Positions 46,694-56,120 of a DNA stretch of 64,000 bases are shown one piece after another; positions within the stretch are counted from its first letter, which is position 1, and every line of letters starts with the position of its first letter. A program made the position numbers and the translations under genes. The notes under the pieces were generated by a model that saw only the letters and a list, made by a program, of their open reading frames with translations, did not search any database and was not told the origin of the DNA. Origin of the DNA: Alcaligenaceae bacterium (GTDB taxonomy: Bacteria; Pseudomonadota; Gammaproteobacteria; Burkholderiales; Burkholderiaceae_B); assembly GCA_013416445.1 (NCBI GenBank), contig JACCER010000001.1, positions 372,001 to 436,000 of the forward strand, written 5' to 3'.

Positions 46694-47779
46694 ATGGCCA
46701 CACTCAGTTTTCGTAACGTAAGCAAAACGTACCCAGGAAACATTGCCGTCATACACGGTATAGACATGGACGTTGCGGATGGCGAGTTCATTGTCATTGT
46801 CGGGCCTTCGGGTTGCGGGAAATCCACCCTGATGCGGATGGTTGCAGGGCTGGAAAGCATTACCGGCGGCGAAATCAGCATTGATGGCAAGGTGGTCAAC
46901 ACCCTGGAGCCAGCAGAACGCGATATTGCCATGGTGTTCCAGAACTATGCGCTGTACCCGCACATGACGGTCTTTGAAAACATGGCTTATGGCCTGAAAA
47001 TACGCAAGCTCGACAAAGCTGAAATTCAAAGCCGTGTAGACAAGGCCGCCAAGATACTGGAACTTTCACATTTGCTCGACCGACGCCCTCGCCAGTTGTC
47101 GGGCGGCCAGCGCCAACGTGTCGCCATGGGGCGAGCCATCGTGCGCGATCCCAAGGTGTTCCTGTTCGACGAACCCTTATCCAATCTCGACGCCAAGTTG
47201 CGCGTGCAGATGCGCCTTGAAATTCAAAAGCTGCACCATCGCCTGAAAACAACCAGCCTGTATGTTACGCATGATCAAGTCGAGGCCATGACTCTGGCGC
47301 AGCGTATGGTGGTCATGAACAAGGGAATCCCCGAACAAATCGGCACTCCCATAGAAGTATTCGAAAAACCGGCGTCTGTTTTCGTAGCCAGTTTCATTGG
47401 CGCTCCGCCCATGAATCTGGTGCCTGTGCATATCGATGCGCAGCGCCAAGTCAAAGATGAAAACGGAGCCGTGCTGCAAATTGATGCTGACCTCGTTCCC
47501 GCAGCGGTGACAAACCAGAAGGTATTCATGGGAATACGCCCTGAACACATCAAACTGCATGCGCCTGGCATTCCCATTGATATCGAAATGGTGGAAATCC
47601 TGGGGTCGGAACAACTGGTGCATGGCCGCCACGGCGACACGCCCATAGTCTTGCGCTGCGCTGTGGGCTTGACCAAGGATTTCCCGCTGCAAATAGGCGA
47701 GACAGTACAAATAGGCACCGACGGTGTGCACCCCTTGCACTGGTTCAACGTGGAAACCGGCAAGCGTATCGACGCTTGA
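46694..47779 (+). CDS. ugpC: Glycerol-3-phosphate ABC transporter ATPase UgpC
   Basis: A 361-residue ATPase with Walker [10 protein letters not shown] at 37-45, the Q-loop in [20 protein letters not shown], the signature [19 protein letters not shown], and Walker [16 protein letters not shown]. The C-terminal regulatory (TOBE/MalK-like) domain contains [13 protein letters not shown] 46694 gives the family start [11 protein letters not shown]; the upstream frame overlaps ugpE. No ugpQ phosphodiesterase gene follows. Confidence 0.95.
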   Translation: MATLSFRNVSKTYPGNIAVIHGIDMDVADGEFIVIVGPSGCGKSTLMRMVAGLESITGGEISIDGKVVNTLEPAERDIAMVFQNYALYPHMTVFENMAYGLKIRKLDKAEIQSRVDKAAKILELSHLLDRRPRQLSGGQRQRVAMGRAIVRDPKVFLFDEPLSNLDAKLRVQMRLEIQKLHHRLKTTSLYVTHDQVEAMTLAQRMVVMNKGIPEQIGTPIEVFEKPASVFVASFIGAPPMNLVPVHIDAQRQVKDENGAVLQIDADLVPAAVTNQKVFMGIRPEHIKLHAPGIPIDIEMVEILGSEQLVHGRHGDTPIVLRCAVGLTKDFPLQIGETVQIGTDGVHPLHWFNVETGKRIDA

Positions 47780-47819
47780 GGCGCTAGGGCATTGTCGGTT
47801 CAGGTGTCTGTCTATATAC

Positions 47820-48794
47820 CTAGATCGTCAGTATCACTGACCCCTGCCGCGACCTGGATTCCAATTCGCGATGCGCTTGCGCTGCCTGGGCAAGGGGGAA
47901 GTTAGCGATATGATCAGGCTGCAAAACCCGGTCATTCAGCGCTTTAAAAAACGCGGCTGCTGCGGCATCCCGTTTCTCGGCCATTTCCAGGTGCTGGAAT
48001 ACGCTAGGCCGTGACAGAGAGTTCGACTTGGCGAACAAGGCCGACACTTCAAACGGCGGCACAGGGCCCGAGGCCTGCCCATAATTGGCCAAATGACCGC
48101 AAGGCGCCAAGCATGCCAACGACCCGAAAAAAGTGTCTTTGCCAACAGCATCGTATGCGACTTGCACCCCTTCACCGCCTGTAATGTCTTTAACCCGGGC
48201 GACAAAGTCCTCGTGCCTGTACTGAATGACATGGCTGCAGCCGTACCGCTGTGCGAGTTCGACTTTAGGCTCGGAACCTACCGTGCCTATGACCCGGGCG
48301 CCCAAGTGGCTGGCCCATTGGCTTAGCAGCGAACCAACACCCCCTGCGGCTGCGTGGACAAGCACCCAGTCTCCGGGTTTAACGGCGTAAACCTCGTGCA
48401 CCAGGACCCATGCGGTAAGACCTTTGAGCAAGGTGGCAGCGACAACCTGATCGTCGATACCGGCCGGCAAATGAATTGCTGCCTCGGCAGGCAAGGTTCG
48501 TTCTTCCGCATAAGCGCCATAGCCTTTATAAATGTATGCGACGCGGTCGCCGACGCTTAAGTGCTGGACTTCGCTTCCCAGTTCGGTGATGATACCGACC
48601 CCTTCGATACCTGGAGTACCTGGCAACGCGAGCGTTTGATATAAACCCGAACGAACGTAAACATCGTGGAAATTCACGCCAACAGCGGTCTGCCTGAGCC
48701 GGATCTCTCTGGGCAACAGAGCTTGAACGGTAATCGGTTCAAATTTAAGGTTCTCAGGCGGGCCGGCTTGATGCAGAACTATGGCTGAAGGCAT
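47820..48794 (-). CDS. qor: Quinone oxidoreductase (zeta-crystallin type, NADPH)
   Basis: A 324-residue zinc-independent member of the medium-chain dehydrogenase family. It has the GroES-like N-terminal domain (FHDVYVRSGLYQTLALPGTP then GIEGVG), and the NADPH-binding AAAGGVGSLLSQWASHLGAR, with YRHEDF and GVQVAYDAVGKDTF as in Qor. It lacks the zinc ligands of alcohol dehydrogenases. It reduces quinones by one electron. It converges on ugpC. Confidence 0.9.
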   Translation of the reverse strand: MPSAIVLHQAGPPENLKFEPITVQALLPREIRLRQTAVGVNFHDVYVRSGLYQTLALPGTPGIEGVGIITELGSEVQHLSVGDRVAYIYKGYGAYAEERTLPAEAAIHLPAGIDDQVVAATLLKGLTAWVLVHEVYAVKPGDWVLVHAAAGGVGSLLSQWASHLGARVIGTVGSEPKVELAQRYGCSHVIQYRHEDFVARVKDITGGEGVQVAYDAVGKDTFFGSLACLAPCGHLANYGQASGPVPPFEVSALFAKSNSLSRPSVFQHLEMAEKRDAAAAAFFKALNDRVLQPDHIANFPLAQAAQAHRELESRSRQGSVILTI

Positions 48795-48838
48795 GGCATT
48801 ACGTGTCTCTGGTGCTTGTATGGTTGCGGGGAAGTTTT

Positions 48839-48868
48839 GTCGGATTAGGGCCTAGCCCGTAATCCGAC
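48839..48868. repeat. Extragenic palindrome (REP-like)
   Basis: GTCGGATTAGGGC, CTA, GCCCGTAATCCGAC: near-perfect 13-bp arms with one extra base. It lies between qor and the second livK, about 50 bases after the livK stop on that strand, so it can act as its 3' hairpin. Confidence 0.8.
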
Positions 48869-48920
48869 AAACAAAACTAAGCAAGTGTCATTTCGGCCTG
48901 ATCAGGCCCATGTACCTGGC

Positions 48921-50045
48921 TTACTTGAAAACGGTTTTGCTGCCGTCTTTATGCCACGTGAACACATCGAACTTGAAGTTATTCAGGTCGCCCTGCTTGT
49001 TCCAGGATATTTTCCCGATAGGTGTATCTATACTGTTTGCGTGCAGATAGGCTGCCACCTTGATGGGGTCGTCAACGCCTGCGCCCTTGATGCCATCGGC
49101 GATGGCTTTGGTGGCCGAATACGCAGTCAACTGGAATGCGCCGCCAGGGTCACGTTTTTTATCGGTGAACGCTTTGACGATAGCTGCATTGGCTGCGTCT
49201 TTGGTGAAATCGGCTGGCAAGGTAACCAGCATGCCTTCCACCGATGCGCCGGCAATGGCGTTGATATCGGGATTGCCTACGCCTTCGGGCCCCATGAACT
49301 TGGTTTTCAGGCCTTGCTCGGCACCCTGGCGCAACAACAGACCCATTTCCGGATGATAGCCGCCGTAATAGACGAAATCAGCACCTGTGGTTTTCAGCTT
49401 GGTGATGACGGCGGAGTAATCGCTGTCGCCAGCATTGATGCCTTCAAAGAGCACCACCTTGATGCCGGCCTTTTCGAGCTCGCTTTTTACCGAGCTGGCA
49501 ATACCCTGGCCATACGATTGCTTGTCGTGCAGGACGGCTACTTTTTGCGGCTTGATGTCTTCGATGATGAACTTGGCTGCCGCAGGGCCCTGCTGATCGT
49601 CGCGCCCTATGGTGCGGAAGATCATGTCGTAGCCCTTGCCATCGGTAACAGCTGGCGAAGTGGCTGATGGCGTCACCATGACCACGCCTTCGTTGTTATA
49701 AATGCTGGTTGCAGCAATGGTGGCGCCCGAGCAGACATGCCCCACCACATAATGAATTTTGTCGTTGACCACGCGGTTGGCCACTACGGGGCCTTGCTTG
49801 GGTTCGCAGCCATCGTCGATGGTTACGGATTCAAGTTGCTTGCCCAGCACGCCACCCGCAGCGTTGATTTGTTCTATCGCGGTATCGACGCCCTCTTTGA
49901 CCATGGTGCCATACTGGGTCAGAGAGCCGGTAAAAGGCCCGGCGATAGCGATTTTAATGGTATCGGCGGCACTGGCCGCTCCTGACATCAGCATGCCGGC
50001 GGCAAGGCCGATGGCGGCGGCAATGGGAGTAAAACGAATATTCAT
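48921..50045 (-). CDS. livJ: Branched-chain amino acid-binding protein, orphan LivK paralogue
   Basis: A 374-residue periplasmic binding protein with a signal peptide (AAAIGLAAGMLMSGAASAA). It shares with the 41060 gene the disulfide pair (DDGCEPKQG, GHVCSGAT), FRTIGRDDQQGPAAAKFI and EGINAGDSDYSAVITKLKT. It is a clear paralogue with many substitutions. No permease or ATPase genes are beside it, so it probably feeds LivHMGF with a different amino acid preference, like E. coli LivJ beside LivK. AGGAGG precedes the start, suggesting strong translation. Confidence 0.9.
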   Translation of the reverse strand: MNIRFTPIAAAIGLAAGMLMSGAASAADTIKIAIAGPFTGSLTQYGTMVKEGVDTAIEQINAAGGVLGKQLESVTIDDGCEPKQGPVVANRVVNDKIHYVVGHVCSGATIAATSIYNNEGVVMVTPSATSPAVTDGKGYDMIFRTIGRDDQQGPAAAKFIIEDIKPQKVAVLHDKQSYGQGIASSVKSELEKAGIKVVLFEGINAGDSDYSAVITKLKTTGADFVYYGGYHPEMGLLLRQGAEQGLKTKFMGPEGVGNPDINAIAGASVEGMLVTLPADFTKDAANAAIVKAFTDKKRDPGGAFQLTAYSATKAIADGIKGAGVDDPIKVAAYLHANSIDTPIGKISWNKQGDLNNFKFDVFTWHKDGSKTVFK

Positions 50046-50136
50046 AAAAACCTCCTGAAAGTACGCGATAAAGCATACACCGAAAGAGTAGAGCCCGCGT
50101 ATTCAGAGCCACAGGGTTTTCTCTATGGTTTCGAGC

Positions 50137-50160
50137 AAAAAAAAGCCCCGCTGAACGGGG
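50137..50160 (-). terminator. Intrinsic terminator of dps
   Basis: On the minus strand: CCCCG, five-base loop, CGGGG, C, then eight Ts (50137-50144). It lies 19 bases after the dps stop. It is a textbook rho-independent terminator. Confidence 0.9.
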
Positions 50161-50178
50161 ACTTGAACAGTAGCAGTT

Positions 50179-50700
50179 TTACTGCAGCAAACTGCGCAGC
50201 ATCCAGGCGTTTTTTTCGTGGATGTCAAGGCGCTGCGTAAGCAGGTCTGCCGTGGGCTGATCGTCGGCGCCGTCCGCCTTTTTGAACGCGGCGCGCGCCG
50301 TTTTAGCGACGGCTTCGTTACCCTTGACCAATAGCTGTATCATTTCCTCGGCGCTGGGCACCGAGCTGGGTTCGGCTATGGAAGAAAGCTTGGCGTATTC
50401 GGCATAGGTGCCAGGCGCGTAATGGCCTAGTGCGCGTATACGTTCGGCAATGGCGTCGAGTGCTTGCCATTCCTCGGTGTACTGTGTCATGAACATGAGG
50501 TGCAGCGTATTGAACAAAGGCCCTGTCACGTTCCAGTGGAAGTTGTGCGTCATGAGATACAGTGTATAGGAATCGGCCAACATCTTGGACAGCTCACCCG
50601 CCACAATAGCCCTGTTTTTTTCTGAAATACCAATATCGATAGGTAAGCCTTTATCGCTCATTTTTGTTGTTTTATTATTTAGTTTAGCCGCTGTTGCCAT
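50179..50700 (-). CDS. dps: Dps family ferritin-like DNA protection protein
   Basis: A 173-residue four-helix protein that oxidises and stores iron using hydrogen peroxide and shields DNA. The ferroxidase region is [20 protein letters not shown] at 51-70 with H55 and H67, then D82 and E86 in [11 protein letters not shown]. The position usually holding an acidic ligand 16 residues after H55 is Met (M71). The start at 50700 follows GGAGG; the frame continues 13 codons upstream. It lies 99 bases downstream of oxyR, its likely regulator, and has its own terminator. Confidence 0.93.
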   Translation of the reverse strand: MATAAKLNNKTTKMSDKGLPIDIGISEKNRAIVAGELSKMLADSYTLYLMTHNFHWNVTGPLFNTLHLMFMTQYTEEWQALDAIAERIRALGHYAPGTYAEYAKLSSIAEPSSVPSAEEMIQLLVKGNEAVAKTARAAFKKADGADDQPTADLLTQRLDIHEKNAWMLRSLLQ

Positions 50701-50799
50701 AAGAGAACCTCCGGGTTGATTGCGAGCAAATTCATTCACAAAGAGGATACCATGCTGCCAAGCAGGGTGCCCTGGAAATATAACGTCAACAAGGCTTGT

Positions 50800-51756
50800 T
50801 CAGGCTTTGGCCAATGCGCTTGCAGGCGCGTCATCAAGGTAGTTTACACCCGGTAAATGGCAGTCGCGTATGGCTGCGATCAAGGCCTCGATGGCACTGG
50901 AACGCGGAAAGCTTTTGCGCCAGACCAACACCACGCGGCGATCAGGCACTGGCTTTTTAAATGGGATGTATTCCAGAAGATTGTTTTCGAGGCCAGGCAT
51001 GGAGAGCGCACTGGTAGGCAATACCGTAACGCCTATGCCAGCCGCCACCATATGCCGTATGGTTTCCAGCGAAGAACCTTCAAACGTGCGCTGTATCCCT
51101 TCGCTGGTCGCCGAGAATCGCGAAAGCTCGGGGCAGACCTCAAGAACCTGATCTCGGAAGCAATGCCCTGCGCCCAACAAGAGCATGGTTTCCTTTTTTA
51201 AATCGGCAGCATCGATCTCTTTCAACTTGGTCCATGGATGGTGCGTAGGCACGGCAACCAAAAAGGGTTCGTCATAGAGTTCGTGCACCATCAGGCCGGA
51301 CTCAGGCAATGGCAGCGCCACGATGGCGCAATCAATTTCGCCCTGGCGCAGCAACTCAAGCAGGCGCACGGTAAAGTTCTCTTGCAACAACAGCGGCATT
51401 TGCGGCGTGGCGGCAATTTGTGTGGGCACCAGCCGTGGCAATAGATACGGCCCTATGGTGTGAATCACGCCCACTCGCAAAGGGCCGGCTAGCGGGTCAT
51501 GCCCCTGGCGTGCTATTTCACGCAAATTGGCGCACTCTTCAAGCACGCGCTGGGCCTGGGCGACAACGCGCAGGCCTATCGAAGTAACGCCAACCTCGGT
51601 GCCCCCGCGCTCGAACAATACAATACCCAGCTCATCTTCCAGCTTGCGTATGGCCACTGACAAAGTGGGCTGACTGACAAAGCAGGCTTCGGCCGCCCGC
51701 CCGAAATGCCTTTCGCGCGCCACCGCCACAATATATTTCAGTTCAGTCAGTGTCAT
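50800..51756 (-). CDS. oxyR: Hydrogen peroxide-sensing regulator OxyR
   Basis: A 318-residue LysR-type regulator. The helix-turn-helix region reads HFGRAAEACFVSQPTLSVAI. The two redox cysteines fall at C199 (GAGHCFRDQ) and C208 (LEVCPE), exactly the E. coli numbering, so disulfide-based peroxide sensing is well supported. It is transcribed with recG and ridA upstream on the same strand (36-base gap to recG), a common Burkholderiales arrangement. dps follows. Confidence 0.96.
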   Translation of the reverse strand: MTLTELKYIVAVARERHFGRAAEACFVSQPTLSVAIRKLEDELGIVLFERGGTEVGVTSIGLRVVAQAQRVLEECANLREIARQGHDPLAGPLRVGVIHTIGPYLLPRLVPTQIAATPQMPLLLQENFTVRLLELLRQGEIDCAIVALPLPESGLMVHELYDEPFLVAVPTHHPWTKLKEIDAADLKKETMLLLGAGHCFRDQVLEVCPELSRFSATSEGIQRTFEGSSLETIRHMVAAGIGVTVLPTSALSMPGLENNLLEYIPFKKPVPDRRVVLVWRKSFPRSSAIEALIAAIRDCHLPGVNYLDDAPASALAKA

Positions 51757-51792
51757 GAAGGGTCTCGTAAATTTAAAATAGCCAGGCCTGCG

Positions 51793-53886
51793 CTAACTGC
51801 GCAGGAAATCCTGTTTGCCACGCATCCACCTTTGCAAATGAGCGTGTACATGTTGGGGATAACGGTCGCGCAGTTCGCGCGCGGCCTCTTGTGCCTGTTC
51901 CACAATTTGAGCATCGGTCTCGATGCTGGCAAAACGCAGCAGTTCTTGGCCCGACTGGCGCACGCCCAGGAACTCGCCGGGGCCGCGCTGTTCAAGATCG
52001 CGTCGGGCAATTTCAAAGCCATCGGCTGTTTCGTACATGGCCCGCAAGCGCTGACGCGCCACCGCCGACAAAGGCCGTTGATACATCAGCACACATACCG
52101 ACTGCTGGATGCCACGCCCCACGCGCCCCCGTAACTGATGCAGTTGCGCCAGCCCAAAGCGCTCGGCATGTTCGATGATCATCAACGAAGCGTTAGGCAC
52201 GTCGACACCCACCTCTATTACCGTGGTTGCCACCAGCAGGTCTAACTGACCAGTACGAAACGCCTGCATGACTTGCTGCTTTTCCGCAGCAGCCAGCCGG
52301 CCGTGTATCAAACCCACCCGCACATCGGGCAAGGCCTGCTCCAGCCAGGTATGGGTGTCTACCGCGGTTTGCAGTTGCAATGCCTCGCTTTCTTCAACCA
52401 GTGGACAGACCCAGTAGGCCTGCCGGCCTTGCCTGACTTCGGCAATCACATGGCCAAGTACTTCGTCGCGTCGCGAGTCAGCCACCAGCTTGGTCAGCAC
52501 CGGGCTACGTCCCGGCGGCAGCTCGTCAATGACTGAGACGTCCAGGTCAGCAAAAAAGGTCATCGCCAGAGTGCGCGGTATGGGCGTGGCGCTCATGCTT
52601 AAATGATGCGGAATAAACGCCTGACTGCCCAGGGAATCTTCCCCCTTGCGGCTGAGCTCAAGGCGTTGCCCAACGCCAAAACGATGCTGCTCGTCAAGAA
52701 TGACCAAGCCCAGATTGGCAAAATTGACTTTATCCTGAATAAGCGCCTGCGTGCCAATGATCAGTTGCGCCTGCCCTGATTCTATCAATGCTGCTGCCGC
52801 CTTGCGCGCCTTGCTGGCAAGACTGCCAGTCAGCCAGGCCACCGTAACGCCCAAGGGCTCGAGCCAGCCCACCAGCTTCTGGAAATGTTGTTCAGCCAGG
52901 ATTTCCGTGGGTGCCATAATGGCCACTTGGCTATTGCTGGAAATGGCCTGCGCTGCAGCAAACGCAGCAACAATGGTTTTGCCGCTGCCCACATCGCCCT
53001 GCAATAAGCGGTGCATGGGGAAAGAGCGGGTCAAGTCATGCGAAATTTCGGTAACGACACGCTGCTGCGCCGCCGTCAAGGAAAAAGGCAGGCTGGCCAG
53101 CAAAGCCTTGGTCAGCCTGCCCTGCCCACCATCAAGTGGATGAGCGCGCTGGCTGCGACGTGCCGCCCGCGCTGCGGCCAACGACAATTGCTGCGCCAAC
53201 AACTCGTCAAACTTAATGCGGGTCCAGGCCGGATGACCACGTTCTATAAGCTGATGATATGAAATGCTGGCGGGTGGGTGATGCAACACACGTATCGCCT
53301 CGACAAAAGACATCAAGCCGTAGCGCTCGCAGATTTCTTGAGGCAGGGTATCGGACAAATCAGCCACGGCCAGGGCCTGGTCTATGGCTTTGCGCAAACT
53401 GGCCTGAGAGAGGCCATCGGTAGTGGGGTAGATAGGTGTCAGGGCATCAGGCAGCGCTGTGCCTGTCACCGTGACTTTGGGGTGCACCATTTCATGGCCG
53501 CCAAAGCCGCTGCGCACGTCACCCCGCACCCGCACTCGCTTGCCTGCAGCCACCTGTTTTTGCTGGCTGGGGTAAAAATTCAGCCAGCGTAAAGTCAGTG
53601 CGCCGGTACCGTCGTCGAGCACAGCGACCAGTTGCCGCCTGGGCCGTAACTGCACTTCGCTGCGCACGATCTCGCCTTCGACCTGCGCGGGCGCGCCGGG
53701 GTACGCCGACGATATAGGTACGACTTGGGTTTCGTCTTCGTAGCGTATAGGCAGGTGCACCACGAAATCAGACGGTTGCCGCAGGCCCAAATGCTGCAGT
53801 TTGCGCTCGACCAGAGTGCCCGGCGCGGCGGCGGCCTGCTTGGCAGACCCACCCGCCCTGTTGCCGGACATGGCTACGACAACCAC
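51793..53886 (-). CDS. recG: ATP-dependent DNA helicase RecG
   Basis: A 697-residue branched-DNA helicase that remodels stalled replication forks. The N-terminal wedge (OB) domain is followed by helicase motifs: Walker A LLQGDVGSGKTIVAAF, motif II DEQHRFGVGQR, MSATPIPRTLAMTFF, and motif VI QLRGRVGRGIQQSVC. The C-terminal RecG-specific segment contains GPGEFLGVRQSG. GTG 53886 has AGG about eight bases upstream; ATG 53871 is an alternative start. It lies 12 bases after ridA. Confidence 0.96.
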   Translation of the reverse strand: MVVVAMSGNRAGGSAKQAAAAPGTLVERKLQHLGLRQPSDFVVHLPIRYEDETQVVPISSAYPGAPAQVEGEIVRSEVQLRPRRQLVAVLDDGTGALTLRWLNFYPSQQKQVAAGKRVRVRGDVRSGFGGHEMVHPKVTVTGTALPDALTPIYPTTDGLSQASLRKAIDQALAVADLSDTLPQEICERYGLMSFVEAIRVLHHPPASISYHQLIERGHPAWTRIKFDELLAQQLSLAAARAARRSQRAHPLDGGQGRLTKALLASLPFSLTAAQQRVVTEISHDLTRSFPMHRLLQGDVGSGKTIVAAFAAAQAISSNSQVAIMAPTEILAEQHFQKLVGWLEPLGVTVAWLTGSLASKARKAAAALIESGQAQLIIGTQALIQDKVNFANLGLVILDEQHRFGVGQRLELSRKGEDSLGSQAFIPHHLSMSATPIPRTLAMTFFADLDVSVIDELPPGRSPVLTKLVADSRRDEVLGHVIAEVRQGRQAYWVCPLVEESEALQLQTAVDTHTWLEQALPDVRVGLIHGRLAAAEKQQVMQAFRTGQLDLLVATTVIEVGVDVPNASLMIIEHAERFGLAQLHQLRGRVGRGIQQSVCVLMYQRPLSAVARQRLRAMYETADGFEIARRDLEQRGPGEFLGVRQSGQELLRFASIETDAQIVEQAQEAARELRDRYPQHVHAHLQRWMRGKQDFLRS

Positions 53887-53898
53887 AAAGGTGCCTGT

Positions 53899-54285
53899 TT
53901 ACACAACAATAATGGCTTCGACTTCAAACTGCGCGCCTTTAGGCAAACTGGCCACGCCCAGCGTTGAACGGGCAGGAAAAGGCTGGGGAATGATATCGGC
54001 CATGATCGCATTAGCGCTGGCGAACTTGCTGAGGTCGGTCAGGAACAACGTAAGCTTGACGATATTATCTAGTTTGCCTCCGGCAGCCTCGATAACTGCC
54101 TGCATATTGGCAAACGATTGCCTCACCTGGCCTTCGAAGTTTTCAGAAACCAATTCGCCTGTGCCCGGTTCCAGGCCTATTTGTCCCGACAGGTAAACTG
54201 TTTTGCCAGGCCCCGCCGCTACGGCTTGGGAGTAAGGCCCGACAGCGGCAGGCGCCGCATCGGTATGAATAATTTGCTTGGCCAT
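53899..54285 (-). CDS. ridA: RidA family reactive imine deaminase
   Basis: A 128-residue trimeric deaminase that destroys enamine/imine intermediates made by PLP enzymes. Seen: AAPAAVGPYSQAVAAGPGKT, SGQIGLEPGTGEL, and the arginine in FPARSTLGVASLPKGAQFEVEAI that binds the substrate carboxylate. AGGAG precedes the start. It is the first gene of the ridA-recG-oxyR run. Confidence 0.95.
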   Translation of the reverse strand: MAKQIIHTDAAPAAVGPYSQAVAAGPGKTVYLSGQIGLEPGTGELVSENFEGQVRQSFANMQAVIEAAGGKLDNIVKLTLFLTDLSKFASANAIMADIIPQPFPARSTLGVASLPKGAQFEVEAIIVV

Positions 54286-54385
54286 AAAGATAACTCCTGT
54301 GAAATAAACAAAACAACTATCAGAGTTTAATCATCTATAGCCTAAATTAACAAGCCCCCCCGTGTGGGAACGCTACTTACTTGGC

Positions 54386-54505
54386 CTATTCGTAGATCGG
54401 ATTAGCACCGCCAGGCGCATAACCCGCTATTACCGCTTTTGCCCAGCCTTCGATTTTTGCCTTGACCTGTGCCTGAGCGGTCGTGCTAGCTAGGCCCCAA
54501 GCGCT
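54386..54505 (-). pseudogene. Possible SnoaL-like gene remnant cut by a palindrome
   Basis: A minus-strand open stretch without a start codon reads QAQVKAKIEGWAKAVIAG, which resembles the first helix of SnoaL/NTF2-like proteins. The similarity then stops where the extragenic palindrome begins (about 54426), and a stop follows at 54386-54388. Genes of this type are often divergent from HxlR regulators, and a broken HxlR gene starts right beside it. The match is short and judged by eye only. Confidence 0.25.
54395..54426. repeat. Extragenic palindrome (REP-like), degenerate copy
   Basis: ATCGGATTAGC and GCGCATAACCCG arms around ACCGCCAG. It lies between ridA and the decayed HxlR gene, inside a possible SnoaL-like remnant. 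Confidence 0.55.
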
Positions 54506-55059
54506 TCACCGACTTGCGCGCCGGCTTGCCTGGCATCAGCCCCAATGTGCTCACCCAGCGCCTGGGTGAGCTGGAAGCTGCCCAAGTGCTCGGGCGCCGT
54601 CAACTGCCCATGCCTGCCAGCGCTTGGGTCTATGAAATTACCCACTGGGGCTGGCAACTGGAACCTGTGTTATTGCAATTGGCACACTGGGGGGTGCAGT
54701 CGCCCACCTTTATTCGTCCCACCGGCCTGGGCATCGATGCCGTCATGTTATCGCTGCGCACCATGTTCAACCCAGCTGCCGCCAATGGCTATACGGCAAT
54801 TCTGGAAATCAGCCTGGGAACAGAAGCATTCACCGTCCGTGTCGTCCACAACACCATCGAACTGGCTCGCGAACGCGCCCCCGAAGCCGCTACCAAGCTG
54901 TATACCGACCCCGACACTCTGGTCATGCTGGCCTATGGCAAGGCCGACCTTGATCAGGCCATGCAGGCTGGCGTCCTGACCTTATTGGGAAATAAAACTG
55001 TACTTCAGGGCTTTTTGCGTTTATTCAGCCTGCCGGAGCGTATTCCCAAAGAAGCCTAG
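54490..55059 (+). pseudogene. HxlR-family regulator lacking its N-terminus
   Basis: The frame reads LGPKRFTDLRAGLPGISPNVLTQRLGELEAA, the second half of an HxlR winged helix, then a long C-terminal domain (FNPAAANGYTAILEISLGTE to LFSLPERIPKEA) of the kind found in HxlR proteins with an SCP2-like tail. In-frame stops at 54487 and 54463 cut off the roughly 40-50 residues that should hold the first helices (usually ending LGDRW then TLLILR). No start codon with a Shine-Dalgarno is present; TTG 54514 could give 181 residues without a complete DNA-binding domain. It is probably a decayed gene. Confidence 0.7.
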
Positions 55060-55091
55060 CTTCCTGCTTGATTCCATTGTCAAATGAAATA

Positions 55092-55991
55092 CTAGCGCCT
55101 GGATGACAACACTATGCCGCTTACGATCAGGACAAAGGCAGCAGCATGGTAGGCATGTGGCATTTCACCCAGAAAAGCCGATGACATCAGGGCGGCGAAC
55201 AAAGGGGTCAGGTTACTGAAAAACCCAGCCGTTGTCGGGCCGGCCCGTTGCACCCCCAGGCCCCAGCAGCGAAAGGCAATAATTGCGGGGCCCACCGCCA
55301 CATAGGCCAGAGCTATCGCCAGCGGCCAACCCCACTGAATCTGGTGGCTGGATAAGGTCCATTCTCCAGCGGCAAAAGCCCCCGACCACACCACCCCGAA
55401 AGATACTTGGGCCAGTAAAAAAGTAGCCCAGTTACGGCGCACCTCGGCGGAATCCTGGGACTGTACCAGGGACCAGCTATAAAAAGCCCATACTATAGAG
55501 GCGACGATCATGAACAGGTCGCCAATGACGAATTTCATAGCCATCAACTGACGCCATTCGCCATGACTCAGCACAATGAACACCCCAGCCATCGACAGCA
55601 TGGCCCCCAACACCTGTTTGTTGGCAACTTGAGCACGGTAAAATAAAAAACCAACCAGCAGCATCCAGATCGGCATGCTGGCGCCGACGAGTGTCACGTT
55701 AATGGGCGTGGAACTCTGCAGCGCCATGTATTGCAAAGCGTTGTACAAGCCTATGCCCAACAGACCCAGCAATGCGTAGCGCTTGCGGTTTTGCCACAGC
55801 CCACTGCCCTTGCGGAATATGGAATAGCCTAGTGGCAGCAGAATAATGAAAGCAATGGCCCAGCGCAGGAAGTTCAGCGTGATGGGCGGAACCAGGTCGC
55901 TGACGACACGCCCTACGACAGCATTACCCGCCCACAATAGCGGGGGTATGATAAGCAGAAATGCGGTTGACGGAGTAAGTTTATGATCCAT
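55092..55991 (-). CDS. EamA/DMT family transporter
   Basis: A 299-residue inner membrane protein with about ten helices arranged as two EamA halves: LLWAGNAVVGRVVSDLVPPI and NFLRWAIAFIILLPLGY in the first, VGPAIIAFRCWGLGVQRAGP and FFSNLTPLFAALMSSAFLGE in the second. This is the drug/metabolite exporter fold. The substrate is not predictable. It converges on the HxlR remnant with a 32-base gap. Its promoter region holds a degenerate palindrome near 56096. Confidence 0.9.
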   Translation of the reverse strand: MDHKLTPSTAFLLIIPPLLWAGNAVVGRVVSDLVPPITLNFLRWAIAFIILLPLGYSIFRKGSGLWQNRKRYALLGLLGIGLYNALQYMALQSSTPINVTLVGASMPIWMLLVGFLFYRAQVANKQVLGAMLSMAGVFIVLSHGEWRQLMAMKFVIGDLFMIVASIVWAFYSWSLVQSQDSAEVRRNWATFLLAQVSFGVVWSGAFAAGEWTLSSHQIQWGWPLAIALAYVAVGPAIIAFRCWGLGVQRAGPTTAGFFSNLTPLFAALMSSAFLGEMPHAYHAAAFVLIVSGIVLSSRR

Positions 55992-56120
55992 GCGGGCAAG
56001 GCGACGACGGCAAAAGACAAGGCGCTATCGTAACGTACCTATGCAGTGGCTGCGGATTGCTTAATTTTGACTGGCTATAGTGTGATGTTTTTTTGTCGGA
56101 CTACGCTGCACCCACCGGAC

